Shown here: positions 27,305 through 35,985 of the stretch, in pieces
Layout: every line of letters begins with the position of its first letter
Position numbering within the stretch: the first letter of the stretch is position 1
Source: Bacteroidales bacterium
Lineage (GTDB): Bacteria > Bacteroidota > Bacteroidia > Bacteroidales > UBA932
Reading direction: 5' to 3'
DNA: 64,000 nucleotides
NCBI GenBank assembly: GCA_015060245.1
Contig: SUYU01000006.1
Location: 1-64,000 of the forward strand
Position numbers and translations under genes: made by a program
Notes under the pieces: generated by a model
What the model was told of the DNA's origin: nothing
Databases searched by the model: none
What the model saw: only the letters and a program-made list of their open reading frames with translations

Positions 27305-28519
27305 ATGCAGAGGAACAGAACATTATTGTCAAGCATGCAGCCGGCTGAAGGACCGGCCTGTGGCAGCATGCACAACTTGTTGGCAAACGGCAGCATACAC
27401 GACTTTCCGGCAGAAGGACCGGCAAAAGGGGAGATGTGCAACATGCCGGTTGTCATGGGTATCATAAATGTGAATGAAGAATCATTCTACTCCGCGAGCA
27501 GGTGCAGCAGCCTCCAATCCTTTTCCCGACAGTTGGAACAAATGCTTTCGTCCGGTGCAGGTATAATTGATATAGGTGCCTGTTCTACCCGTCCGGGCAG
27601 TACTCCAATTACTCTGGATCAGGAGTGGAAACTGCTTAAAGAACCGCTTGAGCATATTGCGAAATCGGGTTTATGTGCGGCTGCGCCGGGCGTTTGCCCG
27701 CCGCGTATATCCATAGATACATTCCGCAGTGAGATTGTCCGCAGGGCTTATGATACAATAGGTGACTTTATTGTAAACGACATTTCTGCCGGAGAAGATG
27801 ATCCGCAGATGTTGCCTGTGGTGGGAAAACTTGGATTGGAATATATTGCAATGCACAAGAGGGGCACTCCTTCAACAATGCAGCAACTATGTGACTATCC
27901 TCGTGGGGTGGTGCAGGAGGTTGCAGAGTACTTTCTTAAGTTTGAGAAGCGTGCTGCGGAGAGCGGTATAGAGAATTATATTGTCGATCCCGGCTTCGGC
28001 TTTGCAAAGAGTGTGGAGCAGAACTACGAACTCTTTATGGGAATGCCGCAACTTATGGATATAGTTTCGGGAAAGGTGGAGCCATCCCGAATGGGCAGCG
28101 GCCAGGCAAAGCACGCTTCCAACAACTCCGGCCTTGAGGGTGATTCTGCTGATGCGGGCCAATCACACCATACAACGGGTGGTGCCATCAGTAATGGAGG
28201 TAACTGTGGCAGCATCAGTAGCAGCATCAGTAGCGGCATCAGTAGCGGCATCAGTAGCGGCATCATCGGAAGCGGTAATAGCCGCAGTAGCAGTATTAGT
28301 GTGAGCATCAACAGCAGCAGCAACAGAAGAAAACTGCTTGTGGGTATTTCACGCAAGTCAATGATATACAAGCCTCTTGATATAACCCCCGAAAGATCAT
28401 TATGCGCAACAGCCGCGCTCAATCTGCAGGCACTCATGCTTGGTGCTGATATTTTGCGTGTCCACGATGTAAAGGAGGCGGTTGAGTGCGTAAAACTCTA
28501 CAAACTGCTCAAAAAATAA
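27305..28519 (+). CDS. folP: Dihydropteroate synthase with a large Ser/Gly-rich insertion
   Basis: 404 residues from ATG 27305, against about 280 for typical enzymes. Conserved blocks are in order: MGIINVNEESF, DIGACSTRPGS, IDTFRSEI, NDISAGEDD, MHKRGTPSTMQ, VDPGFGFAKS, then LLVGISRKSMIY and DILRVHDV. Two additions are seen: about 40 N-terminal residues containing a repeated PAEGPA sequence, and an insert of about 86 residues (about 256-341) between FMGMPQLMDIV and RKLLVGISRKS. The insert contains ISSGISSG repeats encoded by a 12-nt DNA array. It joins pABA to the pterin diphosphate in folate synthesis. All catalytic blocks are intact, so the enzyme is probably active. It is divergent from tmk. 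Confidence 0.92.
   Translation: MQRNRTLLSSMQPAEGPACGSMHNLLANGSIHDFPAEGPAKGEMCNMPVVMGIINVNEESFYSASRCSSLQSFSRQLEQMLSSGAGIIDIGACSTRPGSTPITLDQEWKLLKEPLEHIAKSGLCAAAPGVCPPRISIDTFRSEIVRRAYDTIGDFIVNDISAGEDDPQMLPVVGKLGLEYIAMHKRGTPSTMQQLCDYPRGVVQEVAEYFLKFEKRAAESGIENYIVDPGFGFAKSVEQNYELFMGMPQLMDIVSGKVEPSRMGSGQAKHASNNSGLEGDSADAGQSHHTTGGAISNGGNCGSISSSISSGISSGISSGIIGSGNSRSSSISVSINSSSNRRKLLVGISRKSMIYKPLDITPERSLCATAALNLQALMLGADILRVHDVKEAVECVKLYKLLKK
28211..28263 (+). repeat. 12-nt in-frame tandem repeat inside folP
   Basis: Four consecutive 12-nt units, (A/G)GCATCAGTAGC, at 28211-28222, 28223-28234, 28235-28246 and 28247-28258, plus a partial fifth. It encodes SISS/GISS units in the inserted segment of dihydropteroate synthase. 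The period is a multiple of three, so unit gain or loss keeps the frame. Confidence 0.85.
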
Positions 28520-28537
28520 TCTTCTGCGAACCGTCCA

Positions 28538-28563
28538 TCCACAAAATACCCGCTTTTTGTGGA
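28538..28563. terminator. Hairpin 1 of a repeated pair after folP
   Basis: TCCACAAAA (28538-28546) pairs with TTTTGTGGA (28555-28563). It belongs to a direct repeat of about 50 bp with the next hairpin. The U-rich arm before GTGGA resembles a terminator but no T-run follows. Confidence 0.5.
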
Positions 28564-28588
28564 GAAAGCCATCTTTCGCAAGCCGTCA

Positions 28589-28614
28589 TCCACAAAACAG
28601 CCCCATTTTGTGGA
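28589..28614. terminator. Hairpin 2 of a repeated pair after folP
   Basis: TCCACAAAA (28589-28597) pairs with TTTTGTGGA (28606-28614); the same arms as hairpin 1 with a different loop. The flanks also match (GCGAACCGTC against GCAAGCCGTC, and GGAGAAA after each). Confidence 0.5.
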
Positions 28615-28802
28615 GAAAATCATCTCTGAACGGACTTTCTGTTAAGTTTGAGTATTTTACAGCCATGATTTATAGGGCGCAACAAAAAAAAAGAGGGGCG
28701 CAACAGATGATGTAGTAGTCACAAATGTCGCATGATGAGATTTTTGTGTCAAATATATACTGAAAATCAATTAGTTATAGAATCGGCGATTAGAACGTAA
28801 AT

Positions 28803-28834
28803 TTTGTGATTATATCACTTAATTATTACTTTTG
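28803..28834 (+). promoter_or_regulatory. Bacteroidetes-type promoter of the propeller gene group
   Basis: TTTG (28803-28806), 20 bp, TACTTTTG (28827-28834). It fits the consensus at both elements, 57 bp before the first start codon. No comparable promoter precedes the second and third propeller genes, suggesting one transcript. Confidence 0.75.
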
Positions 28835-28890
28835 TGTATCCCGCATTGGTAAATGCAGATAACGCATATTATAAGGTGATCAATTAACTC

Positions 28891-28980
28891 GTGAAAAAAG
28901 TAGTTAAAATGAAAAAAGTAGTCAAAATGAAAAAAGTAGTCAAAATGAAAAAAGTAGTCAAAATGAAAAAAGCAGTTAAA
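28891..28980 (+). repeat. 18-nt tandem repeat of start codons
   Basis: Five units of 18 nt (RTGAAAAAAGTAGTYAAA type), each opening with a start codon in the same frame. The fifth differs by one base change (GCA for GTA). Confidence 0.9.
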
Positions 28981-30177
28981 AGTGTAATCAAATCTTCATG
29001 CTGCATGTTGTTGTTATGTGGAGTGGCGTTTGTTGCGTATGTTTTGGGGGCATGTTCTTCTGGGGCCGGTTCGGGGGAGTCAGATGAAATAAAGGTAATT
29101 GAGATGGCACAGGCTCTGGCTTCAAATCCACAGGAGATTGCATTGAGCGAGGTGGCTACTTCTGTTGAGTATATACCTCTTGATATGGGTGGGGAGTTTT
29201 TGCCAGGCTATAATTTTTTGGAGATGGCTGTTGATGAAAATTCAATTTATTTTTTTCCGAAACCGAATTTTCCCAACTCTCCAATATTCCGTTTTTCGGC
29301 AGATGGTAAATTGCTTTCTCATTTCAAACACGTAGGAAGGGCGGAGAATGAATGGGTTATCCCTATGGGTGTTGTACTGGACAAGGCTAATGACCAACTG
29401 ATTGTAAACGAAGAGACCGTTGTAAAGTTTTATACTCCGCAGGGTGAGTTTGTAAAATCCATTAATTTGGATCTCCCTGATTATGGCTTTTTTACTATTG
29501 TTATGTATGTGGGAGGCAAGGTGCAATTTATGAAGAGTGCCAAAGAAGGATATAGTACGTATGCTTTGGACGTTGATGACAGTGGTAATGTTGTTTCAGA
29601 CAATGTATTGATTGATTACAGCACTTTTCCTCAGGAGTATTGGACAGATCCGTCTGTAAGGGGTAGAGTGGAGGTAATTTCAAAATCTTCAGAAAATTAT
29701 CTGTTGCTGCACAAATTTACGGATTCAATCTATTCATATAGAGGTACAGACAGTGCTGAGGTTGCATATGTACTTGATATGGGCAACCTTAAGGATGGTT
29801 ACAAAAGGAAAGTCTCTATGGGTGGATATTGTTATGAGGCTCCAAACTTTCTTATTTTACAGACTGTCCACCCCATGAAGTATTTTGATAATTTGCAACC
29901 ATCAGAGAGAATGAATTATATCTTTTTTGACAAGGCTGCGGGCAGGACAATCAAGTTTGCAAAGAATGATGAAAATGATCCATATTTCAAGAATGACATC
30001 GATGGCGGCATGCCTTTCTTCCCGTATCACATTTCCGGCAACAAGATGTACCAGTTGGTGGATGCATACAAGTTTATAGAACAGGCGGATGCTACAGGTT
30101 CCGTGAAAATGCGGGAGATTGCCTCAAAACTGAATGAGGACTCAAATCCTGTGCTTGTGGTGGCAACGCTCAAATAA
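28891..30177 (+). CDS. 6-bladed beta-propeller lipoprotein, copy 1
   Basis: Up to 428 residues from GTG 28891. The 5' end is five 18-nt units, each encoding (M)KKVVK, so possible starts are GTG 28891 and ATGs at 28909, 28927, 28945 and 28963; which is used cannot be told. A lipoprotein signal follows (VLGACSSG). The body has propeller features of the BF3164/PF17170 type: EYIPLDMG, FRFSADGKLLSHF, GRAENEW, and a C-terminal end LNEDSNPVLVVATLK shared with three paralogues in this window. The family is abundant in Bacteroidetes envelopes and its role is unknown. It is followed by copies 2 and 3 on the same strand. Confidence 0.82.
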   Translation: MKKVVKMKKVVKMKKVVKMKKVVKMKKAVKSVIKSSCCMLLLCGVAFVAYVLGACSSGAGSGESDEIKVIEMAQALASNPQEIALSEVATSVEYIPLDMGGEFLPGYNFLEMAVDENSIYFFPKPNFPNSPIFRFSADGKLLSHFKHVGRAENEWVIPMGVVLDKANDQLIVNEETVVKFYTPQGEFVKSINLDLPDYGFFTIVMYVGGKVQFMKSAKEGYSTYALDVDDSGNVVSDNVLIDYSTFPQEYWTDPSVRGRVEVISKSSENYLLLHKFTDSIYSYRGTDSAEVAYVLDMGNLKDGYKRKVSMGGYCYEAPNFLILQTVHPMKYFDNLQPSERMNYIFFDKAAGRTIKFAKNDENDPYFKNDIDGGMPFFPYHISGNKMYQLVDAYKFIEQADATGSVKMREIASKLNEDSNPVLVVATLK

Positions 30178-30318
30178 ATCCTCTTCCCGACAGTTGTGAG
30201 CCAAAACTTTTTATCCATCTTTGGGAAGAGATCTGATGATGGAAAAATCTGCGGTAAAAGAGGAGTTGTTGAAATGAAAAGTAAAATGAAAAGCAAAATG
30301 AAAAGTAAAATGAAAAGT
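30145..30318 (+). repeat. 174-bp direct repeat, copy A
   Basis: Spans the last codons of propeller 1, the gap, and the repeated start of propeller 2. It matches 31501-31674 at all but three positions (30171, the base in CTTTTTATCC, and one in AAAAGCAAA), counted by eye. The offset is 1356 bp. Confidence 0.88.
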
Positions 30319-30321
30319 TTG
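30274..30321 (+). repeat. 12-nt tandem repeat of start codons, propeller 2
   Basis: Four units ATGAAAAG(T/C)AAA (the last ends in TTG), all in frame, giving MKSKMKSKMKSKMKSL. It is the same unit as in propeller 3, and both lie in the 174-bp direct repeats. Confidence 0.9.
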
Positions 30322-31533
30322 AAATTTGGACTTGCTTCAGTTGCAGTTACTGTGGCAATGTGGTTGGCTTCAGGTTGTGGCAGCGGTAATGGCAATGCCG
30401 GCGTACAATCACTTCCAGTGCTTGACATTGGGCAGGCAATGGAAAACAGCACTCCGGTAAAAATGAGCAGATATTTTTCAGATATAGAATATATACCTCT
30501 TGAAACATCGGCCGATGTCCTGGTTACAGATGTCAGTATGACCAACATTTTTCCCTCTGATGACCGCATTTATATAAGCAGTACCCCGCGTGTGGGGGCC
30601 AGCGATGTATACAGTTTTGACTATACCGGAAAGAACTTGCCGTTCAAGGCAAAAAGCGGCAGGGCAGAGGGTGAGTATACGCAGGGCCTTAATCTTGTAC
30701 CTGATGGAGATAATGTATACATGATTGACTGGAATTCCGTTTTAAAGTATGACAAGGAGGGCAATTATCTAAATTCATTTCCTTTGGATGGTAACGGTTT
30801 CAAATTTTTAGGCAGATATGCATATATAAATGGGGAGTTCATATATATAATGGAGGATGCCGAAAAAGGTGAGGATATAATTACCATACAGGACAGCAAT
30901 TATAATGTGAGATTGCAGAAGAGTTTGGGCAAATTCGAGATGGTGACACATATGCGTGATGTTACCGGAGACGGGTCAATGACTCCTATAATGACAAGAA
31001 GCACCAATCCTATGATATACCAGAACAATGACAAGGCTATGCTTCTCGGATATGGAGATACCCTATACTCAATAAATCCTGCTGACGGCACCCTTATTCA
31101 GGAGTATCTGTTGCAGTATGGCAAATATCATAGGAATGAGGATTGTGTTGAGGTACGTGCTTTCTTTGTTGAGACACCGCAATTTGTACTGTATAGGGCG
31201 GTATTCAGTAAAACCGGATATCCGAATTTGGAAGTAAAAGACAGAATACCGTTGTGTCTGTATGACAAGTCAACAGGCAAGAGTACAAGGCTTCCGGTCA
31301 ATGAAGAGTATATGTCGGGTACCCCATATAAGGCTTGTGGATTTGATAATGACCTGGATGGAGGTATGCTCTTCCACCCGATCTGTATAAGAGGAGACAA
31401 AATGTACCAACTTGTGAATGCGTATGAGTTCATTGAACGTGCAGAGTCAACCGGCTCAAAGGCTATGCAGGAGGTTGCTGCAAAACTCAATGAGGATTCC
31501 AATCCTGTGCTTGTGGTGGCAACGCTTAAATAA
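30274..31533 (+). CDS. 6-bladed beta-propeller lipoprotein, copy 2
   Basis: 419 residues from the first ATG of a 12-nt array (starts at 30274, 30286, 30298, 30310) encoding MKSK four times. The open frame extends upstream to a GTG at 30196, but that segment looks like repeated leader DNA. The lipobox is WLASGCGSG. Propeller-like sequence follows (EYIPLETSADV, FDYTGKNLPFK, SGRAEGEYTQG), and the C terminus is LNEDSNPVLVVATLK. It lies within a 1356-bp unit bounded by near-identical direct repeats. Function unknown; the three adjacent copies differ widely in the body but share both ends. Confidence 0.82.
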   Translation: MKSKMKSKMKSKMKSLKFGLASVAVTVAMWLASGCGSGNGNAGVQSLPVLDIGQAMENSTPVKMSRYFSDIEYIPLETSADVLVTDVSMTNIFPSDDRIYISSTPRVGASDVYSFDYTGKNLPFKAKSGRAEGEYTQGLNLVPDGDNVYMIDWNSVLKYDKEGNYLNSFPLDGNGFKFLGRYAYINGEFIYIMEDAEKGEDIITIQDSNYNVRLQKSLGKFEMVTHMRDVTGDGSMTPIMTRSTNPMIYQNNDKAMLLGYGDTLYSINPADGTLIQEYLLQYGKYHRNEDCVEVRAFFVETPQFVLYRAVFSKTGYPNLEVKDRIPLCLYDKSTGKSTRLPVNEEYMSGTPYKACGFDNDLDGGMLFHPICIRGDKMYQLVNAYEFIERAESTGSKAMQEVAAKLNEDSNPVLVVATLK

Positions 31534-31674
31534 ATCCTCTTCCCGACAGTTGTGAGCCAAAACTTTATATCCATCTTTGGGAAGAGATCTGATGATGGAA
31601 AAATCTGCGGTAAAAGAGGAGTTGTTGAAATGAAAAGTAAAATGAAAAGTAAAATGAAAAGTAAAATGAAAAGT
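31501..31674 (+). repeat. 174-bp direct repeat, copy B
   Basis: Matches 30145-30318 with three differences. It spans the end of propeller 2 and the start of propeller 3. Confidence 0.88.
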
Positions 31675-31677
31675 AAA
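31630..31677 (+). repeat. 12-nt tandem repeat of start codons, propeller 3
   Basis: Four perfect units ATGAAAAGTAAA in frame (31630, 31642, 31654, 31666), followed by GTGATGAAGG. Confidence 0.9.
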
Positions 31678-32973
31678 GTGATGAAGGAGGTAAAAGGTTT
31701 TAAAGGCAGTGCAATGGCATTCATTTCAGCCATTGTTGTATTGTCGGGTATTGCGGCAGTTGGATGTACATCATCATCAGAAGATCAAAGTGCCGCATCA
31801 GAGGTTGTGAAACTTGATCTTGAAAAGGCTGTAAAGGGTGCAAGACTTGCAAATCTGAGCAAGTTCGCTTCAGATATAAAATATATACCGCTGGAGACTG
31901 GCACTGAGTCACAGATAGACAAAGTCAATGAGTTTAGATATTCCAATGGGAAGATATACATGATGGTAGGTGAACTCAATGAAAATTGGATACTTGTATT
32001 TGATGAGAATGGCAACTTTCTGAAGAGACTGCACAAGAGCGGCAGGGGGCCGGGTGAGTATATAAGGCTTCTGGATATAGCGGTACTTGAAGACAATACC
32101 ATTGCTCTTATTTCCATCAATAAGATGCTTGCATATAACCTTGAAAATGATTCACTTGTTTTTGAAACTTCATTTGATAAAATTACAGAATTCTCAGGTA
32201 ACAAACGCTTTAAGGCAATAGATGCATCTGCCTATTTGGGCGACGGAAAGTATGCCGTTACAACATTGACCGCATCCAATGACAGCGTTCCTGAGCGCAA
32301 TATGTTGTGCCTGATTGATCAGGAATCAAATATATTGCAGAGCGCAGAACTTCCTCCATACAGGTATGTAAATTTTAAGGTGCAGGATGGAATGATTACC
32401 TTGTCAAAGATTGTGGCGATGTATATGTATGACAATTCAATTCATGTTCCAACCTCATCCAGTGACACAATTTACAGGTATGACAAATCTTTTGAAAGGG
32501 AGTTGGCTTACGTGATGGATTATGGCCAATACAAAAAATACCTCCTTGAAGAGATGAACAACAAGGATATTGTTTATACCAAAGAGATACTGGATATAGG
32601 AGGAAGCACAGAATTCCCTGTAAAGGAGAATGATGCAATGCTCATGTTATATATGGTATATCCTTCCGGCATCTTTGGTGCAGACCTTGATTGGGATGGT
32701 AACAAGACAATGGTAATATATGACAAGGCCGACAAGGAGTTTTATGCCCTGAAGATTGACAGAAAATACAACAAGGTAGGTTTTGTAAACGATATTGACA
32801 ATGGTGCTCCATTTATGCCAAATTATTTCTGCGGCAATCTTATGTTTGATTGTATAGAGGCAATTGATTTTATTGATTATGCGGAGAAATCAGGCTCTGA
32901 AGAGATGAAGAGGGTGGCTGCCACCTTGAATGAGGAGTCAAATCCAGTACTTGTCATAGCCACTTTAAAGTAG
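31630..32973 (+). CDS. 6-bladed beta-propeller lipoprotein, copy 3
   Basis: 447 residues from the first ATG of the array (starts at 31630, 31642, 31654, 31666; a further GTG at 31678 and ATG at 31681). The signal peptide ends at a lipobox IAAVGCTSS. Propeller features are YIPLETGTES, VFDENGNFLKRLHKSGRGPGEYIR and an end LNEESNPVLVIATLK. As in the other copies, the array lengthens the basic n-region of the signal peptide. A 14-bp hairpin follows the stop codon. Confidence 0.82.
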   Translation: MKSKMKSKMKSKMKSKVMKEVKGFKGSAMAFISAIVVLSGIAAVGCTSSSEDQSAASEVVKLDLEKAVKGARLANLSKFASDIKYIPLETGTESQIDKVNEFRYSNGKIYMMVGELNENWILVFDENGNFLKRLHKSGRGPGEYIRLLDIAVLEDNTIALISINKMLAYNLENDSLVFETSFDKITEFSGNKRFKAIDASAYLGDGKYAVTTLTASNDSVPERNMLCLIDQESNILQSAELPPYRYVNFKVQDGMITLSKIVAMYMYDNSIHVPTSSSDTIYRYDKSFERELAYVMDYGQYKKYLLEEMNNKDIVYTKEILDIGGSTEFPVKENDAMLMLYMVYPSGIFGADLDWDGNKTMVIYDKADKEFYALKIDRKYNKVGFVNDIDNGAPFMPNYFCGNLMFDCIEAIDFIDYAEKSGSEEMKRVAATLNEESNPVLVIATLK

Positions 32974-33054
32974 GATCTGTTGTATCCACTTGAAAAGATG
33001 AATTTACCGTTTGAAAACAAAGAGGATAACGCCAAAATTCCCTTGTTAAATAAT

Positions 33055-33088
33055 AAATCCCTATTAGAAAGCACTCTAATAGGGATTT
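33055..33088. terminator. Hairpin element downstream of propeller 3
   Basis: A perfect 14-bp stem AAATCCCTATTAGA / TCTAATAGGGATTT with loop AAGCAC lies between convergent propeller 3 and infB. A related hairpin and the same following sequence (CATAGAGATGAC...GTCAACCT type) occur after propeller 4 at 44054, so the whole element is duplicated. Confidence 0.75.
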
Positions 33089-33145
33089 GCTGTTTATAGA
33101 GATGACTTTAAGTCAACCTGTCCAATTATCCGTTACAGAACCGTT

Positions 33146-35965
33146 CTATAGGGTTCTCTTGATCTCTACAATCTGGTAAGCCTCAATAACGTCACCAACT
33201 TTGATGTCATTGTAGCCCTCAATGTTAAGACCGCAATCATATCCGCTCTGAACCTCTTTGACGTCATCCTTGAAGCGTTTCAATGATCCAAGAACTCCTG
33301 TGTAGATTACAATACCGTCTCTGATTACGCGCACTTTTGCATTTCTGGTAAGTTTGCCCTCTTTGACCATACAGCCGGCAATTGTGCCCACTTTTGAGAT
33401 CTTGAAGGTCTCTCTAACCTCGGCTGTTGCTGTAACCTCCTCTTTCTCCTCTGGAGCAAGCATACCCTCAATACCGCTCTTGACCTCATTGATGGCATCA
33501 TAGATTACAGAGTAGAGTCTTATCTCAATCTCCTCCTTGTCTGCAAGTTTGCGTGCAGAAGCCGAAGGCCTTACCTGGAAACCTACGATAATGGCATTTG
33601 AAGCCGCAGCCAACAATACGTCAGACTCGGAGATTGCACCTACAGCCTTATGGATTACGTTTACATGAATCTCCTCTGTTGAGAGTTTGATCAATGAGTC
33701 TGAAAGTGCCTCGATTGAACCGTCAACATCACCTTTTATAATTACGTTGAGTTCCTGGAAGTTTCCAATGGCAATTCTACGTCCTATCTCCTCAAGGGTA
33801 ATGTGTTTCTGGGTTCTCAAGCCCTGGATTCTCAAAAGTTGCTCACGTTTGTTTGCAATATCCTTGGCCTCTTTCTCGTCGTCAAATACATTGAATGTCT
33901 CACCTGCAGTTGGAGCACCGTTCAAACCGAGAATTGAAACCGGAGTTGAAGGACCGGCCTCGGTAACCTTCTGTCCGCGCTCGTTGAACATGGCCTTGAC
34001 CTTACCGGTGTAGCATCCGCTCAAGATTATGTCTCCTACATGGAGTGTACCGCCCTGTACAAGGATTGTAGCAAGGTAGCCTCTACCTTTATCCAATGAA
34101 GACTCAATTACAGTACCTATTGCCTTCTTGTTAGGGTTGGCCTTGAGTTCAAGCATGTCTGTCTCAAGAAGAACCTTCTCCAAAAGATCCTCAACACCAA
34201 TACCCTTCTTTGCAGAGATCTCCTGGCACTGGTATTTTCCACCCCAGTCCTCAACAAGGATATTCATCTGTGAAAGTTGCTCCCTGATCTTTTCAGGATA
34301 TGCACTTGGCTTGTCAATCTTGTTGATTGCAAATACCATAGGAACACCGGCAGCCTGGGCGTGGTTAATCGCCTCTACGGTCTGTGGCATTATGGCATCG
34401 TCGGCAGCAATGATAATGATGGCCAAGTCGGTAATCTTTGCACCACGGGCACGCATTGCAGTAAACGCCTCGTGGCCCGGAGTATCAAGGAATGTGATTC
34501 TTCTGCCGCTTGGAAGCATTACGTTGTATGCACCAATATGCTGTGTGATACCACCTGCCTCACCGGCAATCACATTGGCCTTTCTGATATAGTCGAGCAA
34601 TGAGGTCTTACCGTGGTCAACGTGACCCATTACGGTAATGATAGGAGGACGCTCCTCCATGTTTTCCGGATTGTCAACATCATTCTCCTCGTTGATTGTC
34701 TCCTGGATCTCTGCTGTAACAAAATCAATCTTGTATCCGAACTCTTCTGCAACAAGCACAAGAGCCTCAGCATCAAGACGCTGGTTGATTGAAACCATCA
34801 AACCAAGGTTCATACATGCTTCAATTACCTTTGTAACAGGGACATTGATCATTATTGAAAGGTCATTCACAGTCACAAACTCTGTAACCTTCAAGATGTT
34901 GCTGTTCTGCTGCTCAAGAGCCTCCTCTTCCATCATCTTCTGGGTGTTGAGTTCCCTCTTCTCCTTTCTGTATTTTGCTCCCTTGCTCTTGCCCTTGCCC
35001 TCAACCATTCTCTGGTAGGTCTCTTTAATCTGCTTTTGTACCTCGTCCTCGTCAATCTCAACCCTTACAGGTTTGAATTTATCCTTCTTGTTGTGTTTGC
35101 CACCACCTTGCTGCTGGTTGCCGCCCTTTCCGCCTTGAGGCTTGTTAGGGTTCTGTTTGTTGGAGTTGCTGTGGTTTCCGCCATTGTTGTTCTGGCCGCC
35201 CTGTTGTTTGTTAGGGTTCTTTCCAGCCTCTTTGGTAACATCTACACGCTCTTTCTGTTTGTGTATGCGTTCGCGTTTGCCTTTGTTCTTCTCTTTCTTT
35301 TTCTCAAACTGAGAGAGGTCAATGGTGCCGCTGATTTTAGGGCCTGTAAGTTTCTCAACTTTTGTCTCAATATGCTCAATAACAACTGGTTGAGGAGTAT
35401 CGTCTTTCTTTGTTGCCTGTTGGGTAGGTTGGGGGGTGACAACAGTTTTTGCTTGTTGAGCATTATTTTGAGCGGTTTGCGCCCTGTTCTCCTGTACCTC
35501 AGGTTTTACTGCTGGGGCAGACGCCTGTTGTGCAGGCTTGACTTCCTGCTGTACGGACTTCTCCTTTGGTGCTGCTTCTGCCTGTGGCTCTTTTGGTGCC
35601 GCAGGAGTGCTCTGTTGAGGCTGTGCAGGTGCTGCCGGTTTGTCAAGATTTATCTTTCCAAGAATCTTTGGACCCTTTACCTCTTCTACGGTTGTCTTGA
35701 TGAAGAGGCTCTTCGGCTCCTCCTTTACAACCTGCTCCTTACGGGTCTCCTTAACCTTCATGGCAACCTTCTTTGACTCTTCCTTCACAATCTGCTCCTT
35801 GCGGAACTCCTTCTCTACCAAAGCGTAGGCACTGCCTGTAATTTTTGCGTTGGGATTGGCTTCAATAGTAATTCCCTTCTTTCCAAGAAACTCAACAAGG
35901 GTACCCATTCCAATGTTGAACTCCTTCAATACTTTGTTGATTCTGATCTGATCGTTTGCTGTCAT
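33146..35965 (-). CDS. infB: Translation initiation factor IF-2
   Basis: 939 residues. A long N-terminal region is rich in Lys, Glu, Gln, Pro and Asn (about residues 60-340), including the Gly/Asn/Gln run with [15 protein letters not shown]. The conserved part begins near 370. The G domain has GHVDHGKT (G447), DTPGHE, and NKID. Domains II to IV follow. IF-2 places fMet-tRNA on the 30S P site. It ends the rimP-nusA-infB group, which is the usual order in many bacteria. Confidence 0.97.
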   Translation of the reverse strand: MTANDQIRINKVLKEFNIGMGTLVEFLGKKGITIEANPNAKITGSAYALVEKEFRKEQIVKEESKKVAMKVKETRKEQVVKEEPKSLFIKTTVEEVKGPKILGKINLDKPAAPAQPQQSTPAAPKEPQAEAAPKEKSVQQEVKPAQQASAPAVKPEVQENRAQTAQNNAQQAKTVVTPQPTQQATKKDDTPQPVVIEHIETKVEKLTGPKISGTIDLSQFEKKKEKNKGKRERIHKQKERVDVTKEAGKNPNKQQGGQNNNGGNHSNSNKQNPNKPQGGKGGNQQQGGGKHNKKDKFKPVRVEIDEDEVQKQIKETYQRMVEGKGKSKGAKYRKEKRELNTQKMMEEEALEQQNSNILKVTEFVTVNDLSIMINVPVTKVIEACMNLGLMVSINQRLDAEALVLVAEEFGYKIDFVTAEIQETINEENDVDNPENMEERPPIITVMGHVDHGKTSLLDYIRKANVIAGEAGGITQHIGAYNVMLPSGRRITFLDTPGHEAFTAMRARGAKITDLAIIIIAADDAIMPQTVEAINHAQAAGVPMVFAINKIDKPSAYPEKIREQLSQMNILVEDWGGKYQCQEISAKKGIGVEDLLEKVLLETDMLELKANPNKKAIGTVIESSLDKGRGYLATILVQGGTLHVGDIILSGCYTGKVKAMFNERGQKVTEAGPSTPVSILGLNGAPTAGETFNVFDDEKEAKDIANKREQLLRIQGLRTQKHITLEEIGRRIAIGNFQELNVIIKGDVDGSIEALSDSLIKLSTEEIHVNVIHKAVGAISESDVLLAAASNAIIVGFQVRPSASARKLADKEEIEIRLYSVIYDAINEVKSGIEGMLAPEEKEEVTATAEVRETFKISKVGTIAGCMVKEGKLTRNAKVRVIRDGIVIYTGVLGSLKRFKDDVKEVQSGYDCGLNIEGYNDIKVGDVIEAYQIVEIKRTL

Positions 35966-35985
35966 ATACTCCTCCTCCCTTTATA

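Larger units (their letters stand above)
28520..28890. other. 371-bp non-coding region
   Basis: No gene is supported. It contains two near-copies of a hairpin unit (28521-28620), an AT-rich stretch with a repeated GGCGCAACA (28676 and 28698 area), and a consensus promoter at 28803-28834 for the propeller genes. Confidence 0.6.

Noticed and set aside
28024-28437. A frameshift or fusion artefact in folP
   Set aside because: The frame is continuous and runs through the insert into the conserved SRKS and RVHDV motifs; no second gene or stop is involved.
30196-30273. N-terminal extension of propeller 2 from GTG 30196
   Set aside because: The extension lies in the 174-bp repeated leader, lacks signal-peptide features, and the array ATGs give a better start. 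The same holds for 31552 in copy 3.
35036-35776. A 246-codon open frame antisense to infB
   Set aside because: It mirrors the Lys/Gln/Pro-rich N-terminal part of IF-2, reads as a hydrophobic, Leu/Val-rich sequence, and has no recognisable motif. Its length comes from the base composition of the real gene.
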